DNA from: Lachnospiraceae bacterium | GTDB taxonomy: Bacteria > Bacillota > Clostridia > Lachnospirales > Lachnospiraceae | Length of the DNA stretch: 64,000 nt | Reading direction: 5' to 3' | Assembly (NCBI GenBank): GCA_910574185.1 | Contig: CAJSZQ010000023.1 | Span: forward strand, 1 to 64,000 | In this document: piece by piece, positions 1-8,500 of the stretch | How positions within the stretch are numbered: position 1 is the stretch's first letter | Layout of the letters: every line of letters begins with the position of its first letter | The notes under the pieces: model-generated | The model's database searches: none | Seen by the model: only the letters and a program-made list of their open reading frames with translations | What the model was told of the DNA's origin: nothing | Made by a program: the position numbers and the translations under genes

Positions 1-197
1 CCCTAAGCCCTCGGAGAGCTTTTCGGAGTCGATATCTACAGTTTTCAAGGTTCATTTGAGCCTGTTTTTTGCAGCTCAGTTTTTCATAAATTACTTGACA
101 CTACCCCCCTTCCGGTTTATTATCCTTGTTCCCTTTTGATGATTATATATTATCATATTTCTATAGTTTTGTACCACCCCAAAGATTAGAACTTGCC
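1..197. other. Left margin without a gene; possible insertion-sequence end
   Basis: No convincing coding frame is seen. An A+T-rich stretch follows the amidase stop. The motif TTGACACTACCCCCC near 93-108 and the text around it look like the terminal inverted repeat of an insertion sequence lying to the left, but its partner is outside the window. The sequence shares no convincing word with the right prophage junction near 40.85 kb, so attL is probably further left. The IS reading is only an impression. Confidence 0.25.
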
Positions 198-1187
198 TTA
201 CTCTTTAGCCGACACACATTTGAACGTAAATGCATGAATCAGAAGAGTATATCCGTCCGTCTCTTCTCTGACAAAGAATTTCTGCTTTGAATTATTTAAA
301 TCACTCCACAGCTTCAGGTTATTCTTGCCGCCAACTCCGTTATTCTCAACAGACAGATACTTACCTGGCGCGCACTTCGGACTGAGCATCAGGTATTTTG
401 CATTCTTGAAGTTCTTCCAGATAAGCTTCCATTTCTGTGCATCCGTCTTATTACCCTTGTAGAACTGTACATTCGTACCATCCTTAGAAGCTGCCCCGGA
501 AACGTCCAGATAAAGACCATGGACCTTGTCTCTGACATAGAAATACCCGTCTCCTGCATCCTTCAGCTCCAGACGCATACAATCCTCTCCTGAATTGCCC
601 TGTACGGTGGCATTTACACAGGTCACTTCTTCTTTCTTTTCTCCTACGCCCCAGACATACGCCTTTTCCCCACTTGAGAGCAGTTTATTTACTTCTTCCG
701 CAATCTTTGGCATCTGGGACTCTAAATATGCCCCAGGGCAGTCTGTACTAGCAAACCATTTGTGTAACGTCAGATTTCCATTTGTATTTCCGGTATAGAT
801 TAGCCTATGGATACCATTCCTCCTGCAGATGTCCACGCACAGAAGAACCAGCTTTGACATTGCCTCAACAGAAGAACCCCAGCCATTACCAATCTTATTG
901 TCGGCAACTTCAATTGTTACCGCCCGCTCATCATTTGCCCTGGAAGAAGAACACCAGGAACGGTTACCTTCATCCACATACAGCCCGATTCTTCCAGCAG
1001 AATCAATTCCATAATTCGATGATGCCTGCCTGCTGCTCGGCGCAAATACATTCCCACAGGACTCAACAGACAGATTGCCAGCCATATGGTGAATGGTAAT
1101 TCTGTCAATCCTCTTTCCGTTCCTTCCACTGTAATTCGGTGACCTTCTTACATGATTTACTAAACTGCTGTTACTCATCTTCGTCAT
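198..1187 (-). CDS. Endolysin: N-acetylmuramoyl-L-alanine amidase with C-terminal ricin-type domain
   Basis: This is the phage lysin that cuts the amide bond between muramic acid and the peptide stem at the end of the lytic cycle. Residues ~25-165 form an Amidase_2 zinc fold: His33/His34 in TIHHMAG, then H142 and C150 in HKWFASTDCPG supply zinc-ligand positions. Residues ~195-329 look like a ricin-B beta-trefoil (GLYLDVSGAASKDGTNVQFY, QKW, then a second KYLSVENNG repeat), probably for binding wall sugar. There is no signal peptide, so export depends on a holin. It is the last gene of the late operon and overlaps the stop of a 30-codon ORF upstream. Confidence 0.9.
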   Translation of the reverse strand: MTKMSNSSLVNHVRRSPNYSGRNGKRIDRITIHHMAGNLSVESCGNVFAPSSRQASSNYGIDSAGRIGLYVDEGNRSWCSSSRANDERAVTIEVADNKIGNGWGSSVEAMSKLVLLCVDICRRNGIHRLIYTGNTNGNLTLHKWFASTDCPGAYLESQMPKIAEEVNKLLSSGEKAYVWGVGEKKEEVTCVNATVQGNSGEDCMRLELKDAGDGYFYVRDKVHGLYLDVSGAASKDGTNVQFYKGNKTDAQKWKLIWKNFKNAKYLMLSPKCAPGKYLSVENNGVGGKNNLKLWSDLNNSKQKFFVREETDGYTLLIHAFTFKCVSAKE

Positions 1188-1263
1188 CTCCTTTTCCGTT
1201 AGATAATTCCTTCAACATTTCCTCTGTCAATTCTTCCTCAATAAAAATACCTTTTTCCTGCAT
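1171..1263 (-). CDS. Small acidic phage peptide, unknown
   Basis: A 30-residue frame (MQEKGIFIEEELTEEMLKEL..., ending DDEDE) starts at an ATG with AGGAAGGAG placed about 10 nt upstream. Its stop overlaps the amidase start, which suggests translational coupling. It is rich in Glu and Asp. No family is recognised. The ribosome site and tight overlap argue that it is translated, but it could be only a coupling leader for the lysin. Confidence 0.5.
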   Translation of the reverse strand: MQEKGIFIEEELTEEMLKELSNGKGDDEDE

Positions 1264-1296
1264 AACTTTTTCTCCTTCCTGTGCGATACCGCACAC

Positions 1297-1323
1297 AAAA
1301 AGAGAGCCTGCTTTCAGACTCTC
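1297..1323 (-). terminator. Hairpin with T-run between toxin unit and lysin
   Basis: On the minus strand a 9-bp stem (GAGAGTCTG / CAGGCTCTC, one G-U pair) with a 4-nt loop is followed by TTTTT. It would end the toxin transcript or attenuate read-through into the small acidic ORF and amidase. Confidence 0.65.
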
Positions 1324-1334
1324 CAAAAATTAGA

Positions 1335-1363
1335 TTGCTATTTTCCTGTTACTGCTCTATAAT
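1335..1363 (+). promoter_or_regulatory. Promoter for antisense antitoxin RNA
   Basis: TTGCTA (1335-1340), a 17-bp spacer and a perfect TATAAT (1358-1363) lie on the plus strand, against the direction of all surrounding genes. Transcription would start near 1370 and run towards the toxin gene. Confidence 0.65.
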
Positions 1364-1369
1364 ATAAAC

Positions 1370-1461
1370 AAGAAGGAACAACCGCCCACAAGGTGGGTTG
1401 GCCAAATTGAAAAGATAGAAATTCCACCCGTTCACTCGCCAAAGTTATTAGGGTGGTTTTT
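1370..1461 (+). ncRNA. Antisense antitoxin RNA of a TxpA/RatA-like type I system
   Basis: The plus-strand promoter just upstream and a terminator at 1424-1461 (CCACCC ... GGGTGG then TTTTT) define an RNA of about 90 nt. It is complementary to the 3' untranslated part of the toxin mRNA encoded at 1472-1561. That geometry, antisense to the toxin mRNA tail, is the known arrangement of txpA/ratA and the prophage holin-like toxin families. The RNA is predicted from signals only. Confidence 0.6.
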
Positions 1462-1471
1462 CTATGTACAG

Positions 1472-1561
1472 CTACTTACAAAATGTAAAAATAAATGTAA
1501 GCAATGCCAGAAGGAAAAGACCAAAGGTCATCAAATCCTTAAAATCAAAATGATTTTTCAT
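1472..1561 (-). CDS. Small holin-like toxin (Hol_Tox family), type I toxin-antitoxin
   Basis: This is a 29-residue protein too short for usual gene callers. It has the family pattern FDFKDLMTFGLFLLALLTF: an FD..DLM.FG start, one hydrophobic helix and a short polar end. Such peptides insert in the membrane and are toxic when made in excess. The start ATG follows GGGGGTG by 6 nt; an in-frame ATG two codons upstream is an alternative. The sequence downstream carries the conserved hairpin text of this family (AACTTTGGCGAGTGAACGGG) and is covered by the predicted antisense RNA. Confidence 0.75.
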   Translation of the reverse strand: MKNHFDFKDLMTFGLFLLALLTFIFTFCK

Positions 1562-1694
1562 AGACATCACCCCCATTCTGTGTAGAATGAAGGCCAGCCC
1601 ACCCTGCAACACGATTGTTCCTGTCTTTTATATTATCATGATTCGACAATTCTCGCAATGTAAAACGAGGACGCTTCTATTTCGCCCTCCGCGG

Positions 1695-2018
1695 TTACCT
1701 CTTCTTATATCTCGTCCGGTTCCAAATCTCTGCTACTCTCTCCCATCCTCCGGTACTTACCAGATAGACTACAAACGCCGCAAGGAAGGAGGCAAATATA
1801 TAGTACCAGACAATCACAATTTTAAAATACTGGCAGGCAATAATAACCGCCAGCGGACACAGAATCAGCGACACCACCAGCGCCACTGCGTTCGTCGGTA
1901 TTTTCCTCAGTCCCGGCATTTCCTTGATTACCTGTGTAATCAAACTGACGGCAAATGCCAGAACCCCTACCGCCGCCAGCATATACGTTACATACTGCAA
2001 TAAAATTTCCATATTCAT
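1695..2018 (-). CDS. Holin-like phage membrane protein
   Basis: A protein of 107 residues with an N-terminal hydrophobic helix, a second pair of helices (residues ~45-60 and ~68-88) and a charged basic tail (RTRYKKR). The pattern ITQVIKEMPGLRKIPTNAVALVVSL resembles holin-like proteins of clostridial phages. It sits in the lysis block between the tail fibre and the amidase and probably makes the membrane lesions that release the endolysin. Ribosome site AAAGGAGAAG precedes the ATG. Confidence 0.7.
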   Translation of the reverse strand: MNMEILLQYVTYMLAAVGVLAFAVSLITQVIKEMPGLRKIPTNAVALVVSLILCPLAVIIACQYFKIVIVWYYIFASFLAAFVVYLVSTGGWERVAEIWNRTRYKKR

Positions 2019-2030
2019 AGCTCTTCTCCT

Positions 2031-2324
2031 TTACTTCCTGATTTCCAGTTCTAAAATCTCTTTGTACATTTCTGTTATCATTCCATTCCCACCCAGCTCA
2101 TGATATGCTTCATACATCTCAATGAAATTCTGTAGAGCATATGAAGGGATATGCCCCAACGCTACATATCTGTCATGATACTCTATCAACTGAACTCTCA
2201 GAAGAAGCATAGTCCCTTTGCTGTTTGCATCCCTGTCCCTCTTTTGTCCTTTTAGAAGCCATACCATGTATCCTGATAATGTTGTTAATACGCCGATACA
2301 TGCCTGCGTCAATAATTGTTCCAT
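2031..2324 (-). CDS. Small lysis-module membrane protein
   Basis: I choose the ATG at 2324 (MEQLLTQACIG) because AAAGGTGG lies 5 nt upstream; a GTG three codons earlier has no spacing for a ribosome site. One N-terminal transmembrane helix (residues ~5-25) is followed by a soluble helical domain ending YEAYHELGGNGMITEMYKEI. This layout is common in clostridial prophages next to the holin. It may act as a second holin or pinholin-like partner, which is inference from position. Confidence 0.6.
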   Translation of the reverse strand: MEQLLTQACIGVLTTLSGYMVWLLKGQKRDRDANSKGTMLLLRVQLIEYHDRYVALGHIPSYALQNFIEMYEAYHELGGNGMITEMYKEILELEIRK

Positions 2325-2333
2325 CAGAACCAC

Positions 2334-2490
2334 CTTTCCTTCTTTCTTCCCATAAAAAATAAGACCTTTACGGCCCTGCCCTGATTTCCATATCCTCTTT
2401 TCTCTCCTTCCTGTGTGACATCACGCATAAAAATAAGAGCCTTTCTGCCCTGATTTGCAATGTTTTGCAACATTTTTACAAAAATCATAA
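2334..2490 (-). other. Lysis-block leader with repeated hairpin-like elements
   Basis: Between the tail fibre stop and the first lysis gene, two weak hairpins each followed by a T-run occur on the minus strand (near 2350 and 2435). The second is followed by ATGCGTGATGTCACACAGGA, which matches the text before the small ORF at 1263 and opens a 34-codon frame (MRDVTQEGEKRGYGNQG). This may be a leader peptide or only duplicated leader DNA. Confidence 0.35.
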
Positions 2491-3708
2491 CTAACTAATA
2501 ACATTCCAATTTGTCCAGCTTCCCATATAAAATCTTATAGCAAGACGAGGTTCGGTTGTTTTATTTTTAAAATCATTAACGATTAAAATTTGCGTATTAA
2601 AATACGGAAGTACAACAAACGTTCCCTTTAATTGATAGGTTCCTGCAAAATAGGCTCCGCCATTCGAACATGACATTTCTATAGTTTTTCCATCTATTTT
2701 ATATATTCCCGGTCCTGTAACCGAATTTAAATTTGTTATAGTTGCTGAAGATACCGGAACATCCCCTTTAAAAGCAAGTGCATTTTTATCATAAAACGAT
2801 CTCCATTCCTGCCATTTACCATTTACATACGTTCTCCACTTTGGTTCATTTGTGTCACCTCCATATGGGATGGCTATCTGAAAATAGTTACTTTGTCCAC
2901 TCTGAAATGCTATGATAAAACCATAATGCTCAAATGGTTTTACTCCTGTATTATTTTTCTCAGCATTGTACCAAGTACACCCCACAAACCAACTATCTAG
3001 ATTAGGTATAGTATTATTGCCAAGGGTAAGATTATTTTGTTTTTTTGTGTTTAACTCTTTAACGGCTAATGCTCCGGCTGCTTTTCCCGAAACTGTATTT
3101 TCTATTACATCGGATAAGCTGTTTATCAGATTTGATGCTGCAATCGCCCCGATATCCCTCGGAGTCAGATTCTTTAAAGCAATGTTTATTTTATCTATAT
3201 CGCTTTGTAGCTGCTCATTTGTTTTTCTAATAGAAAATAACTTCTCTGTTTCTGCTATGCTAAGTCCTTCAATTTTCACGCGATAAAGCGGAAATTCCCG
3301 AAATCTTTCCCCTTCATACAAATTTCCTTCTTCGATAGAAGGATCTACTGCCGTCGTACCAGCGGTCCCCTTCTTTACGCTCAATGTAAATGTATCAATT
3401 CCACCCGTTCCTGTTGTTGCAAATCTTGCTACAATCAGATCGTTTCTATTTTTTCCTGATACGCCGTTATCAATATCCAGATCTTCATATTCTCCATATT
3501 TGTTTCTTCCTATATGACCTCCTACACAAAGTACGCCATCACCAATACGCACTTTATTGTTACTTAATATCGTCAGTTTCAGTTTTCCTCCTATATCAAA
3601 CACACAGTCGCCACCAAACACCGATTGATAAATTGCTGCGTCATCTTCGGCAAAAATATGCGCTTCTGCTTCCGGTTCTGTATTTACTGTAATAGGATAA
3701 AAACTCAT
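2491..3708 (-). CDS. Tail fibre / receptor-binding protein
   Basis: A 405-residue structural protein at the end of the tail genes. The N-terminus (~1-140) resembles the baseplate-attachment part of clostridial phage fibres (MSFYPITVNTEPEAEAHIFAEDD). A helical neck (~160-225) follows, and the C-terminal half contains two segments that look like receptor-binding beta domains, including W-x-E-W and ITNLNSVTGPGIYKI motifs seen in tail fibres. It is expected to decide host-surface recognition. Ribosome site AAAAGGAGATG precedes the start. Confidence 0.75.
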   Translation of the reverse strand: MSFYPITVNTEPEAEAHIFAEDDAAIYQSVFGGDCVFDIGGKLKLTILSNNKVRIGDGVLCVGGHIGRNKYGEYEDLDIDNGVSGKNRNDLIVARFATTGTGGIDTFTLSVKKGTAGTTAVDPSIEEGNLYEGERFREFPLYRVKIEGLSIAETEKLFSIRKTNEQLQSDIDKINIALKNLTPRDIGAIAASNLINSLSDVIENTVSGKAAGALAVKELNTKKQNNLTLGNNTIPNLDSWFVGCTWYNAEKNNTGVKPFEHYGFIIAFQSGQSNYFQIAIPYGGDTNEPKWRTYVNGKWQEWRSFYDKNALAFKGDVPVSSATITNLNSVTGPGIYKIDGKTIEMSCSNGGAYFAGTYQLKGTFVVLPYFNTQILIVNDFKNKTTEPRLAIRFYMGSWTNWNVIS

Positions 3709-4734
3709 TTAATCATCTCCTTTTATTTTGTACTCTATTTCTGTATTTCCGTTCTTTACCTTTAATATTTTCCTTACAACAGGCTTACTTATCTGAGTCC
3801 CTGTATATTCTTCGTATCCCCCTACTATGTCTCCTAATTCCAGTTCCATATCGTTCACTGATACTTCCATCTTTTTATAATTTTTTAACTTTTTCAGCCG
3901 TTTTTCTCCATCCTCTTCCAGTTTTGCAGCATCTGCATTTGTAAATTCATATACCTCCTCTCTCTCGTCCAGCCCAAAGTAAAACTGCCTCTTTCCTATA
4001 CTTCCATCTTCCTGTACAAATAAGTGCAGAATCATTCTCTCTTCATCCTGTCCTGAGCCGGCACATATCAAATGGTTAATTCCCCCTCTGTAATCCCGAA
4101 TCGTATAATGCACCTTTCCGTCTTCCGAATATTCAATTTCCTCTGAATAATCCACCACAGGCACAGCCTGAATCTCCACATAACCACATTCCAACAGCTC
4201 TGGCTGAACATACTCCAGCCTCAATCTGTATCCCTTTAAATCAAGGAATTTCATAATTGCATCATACAAAGTTACATATCTGTCAACTCTCCAGTTTGAT
4301 ATCCTTACTTCCGTACTTTTCTGCGGAACAACAAACAAGGTTCCCAATCTTTCTCCTATCAGCATCCGAATTACTTCATTTAATTCCCCATCCAACATCA
4401 AATGAGAGTCTTCGTCTGGTGGTTCTACAATTTTCAGATGTAGAAATCTTCTCCACGTTATTCCCTTTACTGTTACTATGTCTTTTCCGGTATTCACTTC
4501 TATATCGTCTATTATCCCGCCATATTCTGTCCCCGGTATAAATATTCTGTTTTTATACGCATACATATCTTTACTATAGTTTTTGATTGATACATCGAAT
4601 TTAAAATCATTCTCCTCACCAATTTCCATATCCAAATCAATATTTTTATCTAAATACCCCATTTCCTCACCATTACTCTTGGCAATTATGATCCTGTTTT
4701 CTTTATCATTTACGTTCGCTGTGACAGATTCCAT
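3709..4734 (-). CDS. ReqiPepy6 Gp37-like phage tail protein
   Basis: A 341-residue tail protein with strand-rich N-terminus and the pattern GTEYGGIIDDIEVNTGKDIVTVKG, typical of the siphovirus Gp37-like family that takes the place of Tal/baseplate hub proteins. The C-terminal part (DMELELGDIVGGYEEYTG) is the conserved end of that family. Position between Dit and the fibre supports a baseplate role. Its start lies 25 bp inside the end of the Dit gene. Confidence 0.75.
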   Translation of the reverse strand: MESVTANVNDKENRIIIAKSNGEEMGYLDKNIDLDMEIGEENDFKFDVSIKNYSKDMYAYKNRIFIPGTEYGGIIDDIEVNTGKDIVTVKGITWRRFLHLKIVEPPDEDSHLMLDGELNEVIRMLIGERLGTLFVVPQKSTEVRISNWRVDRYVTLYDAIMKFLDLKGYRLRLEYVQPELLECGYVEIQAVPVVDYSEEIEYSEDGKVHYTIRDYRGGINHLICAGSGQDEERMILHLFVQEDGSIGKRQFYFGLDEREEVYEFTNADAAKLEEDGEKRLKKLKNYKKMEVSVNDMELELGDIVGGYEEYTGTQISKPVVRKILKVKNGNTEIEYKIKGDD

Positions 4735-5561
4735 TTCGGTACACTCCTTTCCTCATAAATTATCAAATCAAATCGGAATGTTCCCGGCCACATAAGTTCC
4801 AATCGTCCTGGTGCAAGCTTTTTGAAAAAATATCCTTTTTTTCTTCTATTATGAAACGCGTTTACTTCCTGCCTGTAATTTGTTATTTTTATTACTTTAT
4901 CTTCCCTGCTGTCAATTTCCAACCGCTCCCCATCTTCTAATATAATATTAACAAGATAACTTTGTCCGCCGATAATCACCTGTGGATTTACTACAGGTCC
5001 ATATATAATCAACCTGAAATTAGACTCCAAATAATTTCCATTTATTACATACCGGTGTTTCGTACTATTTGCATATCGGTATGAATACTTGCCCCCATAT
5101 CTTTTATTATTTGTAGATGTCGCTTCTGTAATCTCAAACCTACAGGTTCTTTTGTATATCCAGAATGGATATGTGGAATAAATAGTTATATCATTATCAA
5201 CCGAATAAAACAGTTCTTCATACTCTTTCGGCGATTCCGTCTCGATATATGCTTCGATATAATAATCATCCACCCATAATTTTCCCGGCATTCCATATAC
5301 AATATCCTGTTCAGTCAGACGTTCAAACCTGTCCATAATTTCATCATATTCTGCCGCTGAATCCGCAAAAACGGACAGAGTAAGTTTGATACTCATATCC
5401 GTTTTATAATACCGATTCAGTTTCGATTTATTTTTCGCCATATTTTCCGTAACATCATGATTCCATTTCTTTTCAAACAAGCTGGTAATATCCTCTATTA
5501 CAACCGGAAAATCTGACATATCAAATATTTCATGAGATGAACTCTCGTAATAAATCTTCAT
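4710..5561 (-). CDS. Distal tail protein (Dit-like)
   Basis: A 283-residue protein directly after the tape measure, the usual place of Dit, which forms the hub joining tail tube and baseplate. Features fit: a beta-rich N-domain, the stretch GKLWVDDYYIEAYIETESPKE, and a C-terminal galectin-like part with NPQVIIGG. The start overlaps the tape-measure stop by 4 bp (ATGA), so the pair is probably translationally coupled. Confidence 0.75.
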   Translation of the reverse strand: MKIYYESSSHEIFDMSDFPVVIEDITSLFEKKWNHDVTENMAKNKSKLNRYYKTDMSIKLTLSVFADSAAEYDEIMDRFERLTEQDIVYGMPGKLWVDDYYIEAYIETESPKEYEELFYSVDNDITIYSTYPFWIYKRTCRFEITEATSTNNKRYGGKYSYRYANSTKHRYVINGNYLESNFRLIIYGPVVNPQVIIGGQSYLVNIILEDGERLEIDSREDKVIKITNYRQEVNAFHNRRKKGYFFKKLAPGRLELMWPGTFRFDLIIYEERSVPKWNLSQRT

Positions 5562-8500
5562 ATAGCTATTCCCTCGTCTCTGAACATTCGGACAACTTCC
5601 CGTCCGTTAACTTCTCCGATAATCCTCTGCTTAGCAAATGCGGCCGCCAGTTTATCATAATCAAAATCGTTTCGTGCATACATATATTTCTGGAACGTCC
5701 TGTCTACCGCACTCTCCATGTATTCTTTTAGCTTTGATATCGGCGCGATAGCTTCAGGCCCAGCTTCTCCAACACCTTTCAATCCATTTAACGAAGTAAG
5801 TATCGTCGGCTTGTTAAAAATAGCTCCTTTTGCATACCATTCAATCCCAAAACTTGGCGCAGATGGCGGATCTATTGAAAATTTCCCACTTATTTTAATG
5901 TGCGGCAATTTCAGCTTTGGTAACGACCATGAAAAGTTGAAAAATCCCTTTATTGCTTCTATCGCATTTCCAACTGCATCTCTTGCCGACTCAATCTTAG
6001 TCGATATTGCATTACGAATCTCATCAAATATTCCGCTGACCGTTGCATATGCCTGACTGATTGGATTTACAATATATGTATTCAATATCTGGAATCCAGC
6101 TTGTACAATCCCTCCTATCGTATCTGTCGCCGCTGATGTAATAGCGCTGATTGCAGACCATGCATTTGCTATAGTCCCTTTTATACCGCTCCATATTCCG
6201 GCTATAAACCCTGCTATTGCCCCAAATACCGCGTTTATAATTCCATTTACGACTTCCAGTCCTGCCGATACTGCCGCAGTGATTGCCGTCCAGGCATTTG
6301 ATATCGTCACCCATATACTATTCCATATCCCGGCTATGAAGCCCGCTACTACCCCAAATACTGCACTTATAATACCGCTTACGGTCCCAATTCCTGCCGA
6401 TACTGTCGCAGTGATTGACGTCCAGACATTTGATATCGTCACCCATATACTATTCCATATCCCGGCTATGAAGCCCGCTACTGCCCCAAATACTGTACTT
6501 ATAATACCGCTTGCGACTCCAAGCCCTGCCGATACTGTCGCAGTGATTGACGTCCAGACATTTGATATAATTGCGCTGCAATTTTCCCAGATAAACCGGA
6601 ATGGCACTGTGATTAACTCCAAGCCAAAGCTGAACAATTCGCCGATAAACATGAGTCCCGCCTGAACGACATTGCCGATCGTTGTAAATGTCTCTGACAC
6701 TGTATTTGCAATATCGGAAAATACCTCTGATACTGTGTCTACAGCAGAGGAAAATACCTCTGATACTCCACTTGCGATTCCCTTAAAGTTTTCCACCACT
6801 CCCTGGATAAATTCATTTGCTCCGCATACATCCAGTAATGAAGTGAAAAAAACTACAATCCCATCAACAAACCCTGTAAGAACGCTTGCAACCAAGTCCC
6901 ACAGGCCCTCGAATACACTTCCGATTCCTGATACAAGAGTCTGCGCTCCCTGCTTTACCAGCTCTGCATCTCCGGTAAACACTCCAAAGATTATATCCCC
7001 CAGACCTGACAGTATATCAATTACACCGCCCAGAATCGTTATCAAAGGTTCCGCCGCATTCAGCAGTGCATGAAATACCCCCGCCAGAATCGTTAAAGCT
7101 CCCACTCCAATCACTGCCGCAACTATTCCGATTGCTTTAAATAAATTTTCAAGTCCTGCAAGCTTTTCTCCCAGTCCTGAGAACTTTTCTTTGATGCTTT
7201 CAATTTTGTCTCCGAAATCAATCTTTTTCACAAAGTCTGAAACAGTCTCTTTCAGTCCCTTCCACATCCCTGTAAAAAAATCACGAAAAGACTCGCTTTT
7301 ATTCCAAAGAAGCGCAAATACACCGATTACCGCCGTAATCCCGGCCACTATAGCCAGTATCGGCCCCAGCGGAACCGCCATAGCGGCTCCCGCCGCAGCC
7401 CCTCCCTCTGTTGCCGCACCTCCTATTCCTGCAAACATTCCTGTTAGTTTGCTCCCAACTCCAATGAGAGCCGAAATTCCGATTGATATCTTTCCAATAC
7501 CAATCAACAAAGGTGAAAGAACCGTTATGAAAGCCAGAATACCCAGAACTGCTTCCTGCTGCCATTTGTCCATTCCCGCAATGGCATCTGCAAAGCCTGT
7601 AACCTTTTTAATCCCTTCCTGTATCATCGGCAGAAATACAGAACCCAGAGTAACGCCTGCATCCACAAAATGATTCTTCATAATCTGAATCTGACTTGCC
7701 GTTGTCTCATATCGTTTTGACGCTTCATCCTGAAGCGCTGTATTTTCCTCCCATGCATCCCTTCCGGTTTCGATTGCAGAAGAAAATACATCGCTGGCAT
7801 TCGCTGAGCGCAAAAGAGAATCACGTAGTCTCGTCTCCGTAATTCCCATATCATCCAGCACTTTGATCGCCGAATCTGTTTCTCCGCCGCAGTTCGATAA
7901 GCCGGTAATAAACGCCTCTAATGCTCCGGTTGCGTCTTCTCTGAATTTTTGTGAAAACTCATCCGCGCTCATTCCTGCTACTCTCGCCCAGTCTTTTAAC
8001 GATTCGCTATTCGTCTCTACTGCAAGCTGCATCGCGATAAGCGCTTTTGAAAATGCCGTTCCGCCTGCCTGCGCTTCCATTCCTACGGAAGATAATGCTG
8101 TCGCAAGTGCAAGAATATCTGATTCCGACATTCCTACCTGAGTTCCAGCCGAAGCGAGATTCTGCGCCATAGCCATGATGTCCGCTTCTGTAGTGGCATA
8201 ATTATTTCCAAGCTCAACGATTGTGCTTCCCATTTTGGAATATTTTTCTTCTGCAGACATCGTTTCATCCGCCGCAAGACCGGTTACATTCGCAAACTTC
8301 GCTATTGCACTGGAAGCTTCCTCAGATGCAAGATTCGTTGAATTTCCCATATCAATCATGACTCTTGTAAATCCGAGAATGTCTTCTGTCTTTATTCCCA
8401 GCTGTCCCGCGGCTTCCGCCACCTCTGAAATCTCAGTCGTAGAGGATGGAATCTCCTTCGCCATCTGGCGTATTCCGTCCTCTAACTGCTGATAACTGTA

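Noticed and set aside
1-197. attL of the prophage
   Set aside because: I compared this stretch with the joint near 40.85 kb and found no shared core beyond TTGAC.
6180-6575. CRISPR-like periodic repeats
   Set aside because: The repeats are ~114 bp, coding and in frame with the tape measure, without unique spacers.
7191-7673. 160-codon plus-strand frame over the tape measure gene
   Set aside because: Antisense to hydrophobic tape-measure codons; the low-complexity protein is not credible.
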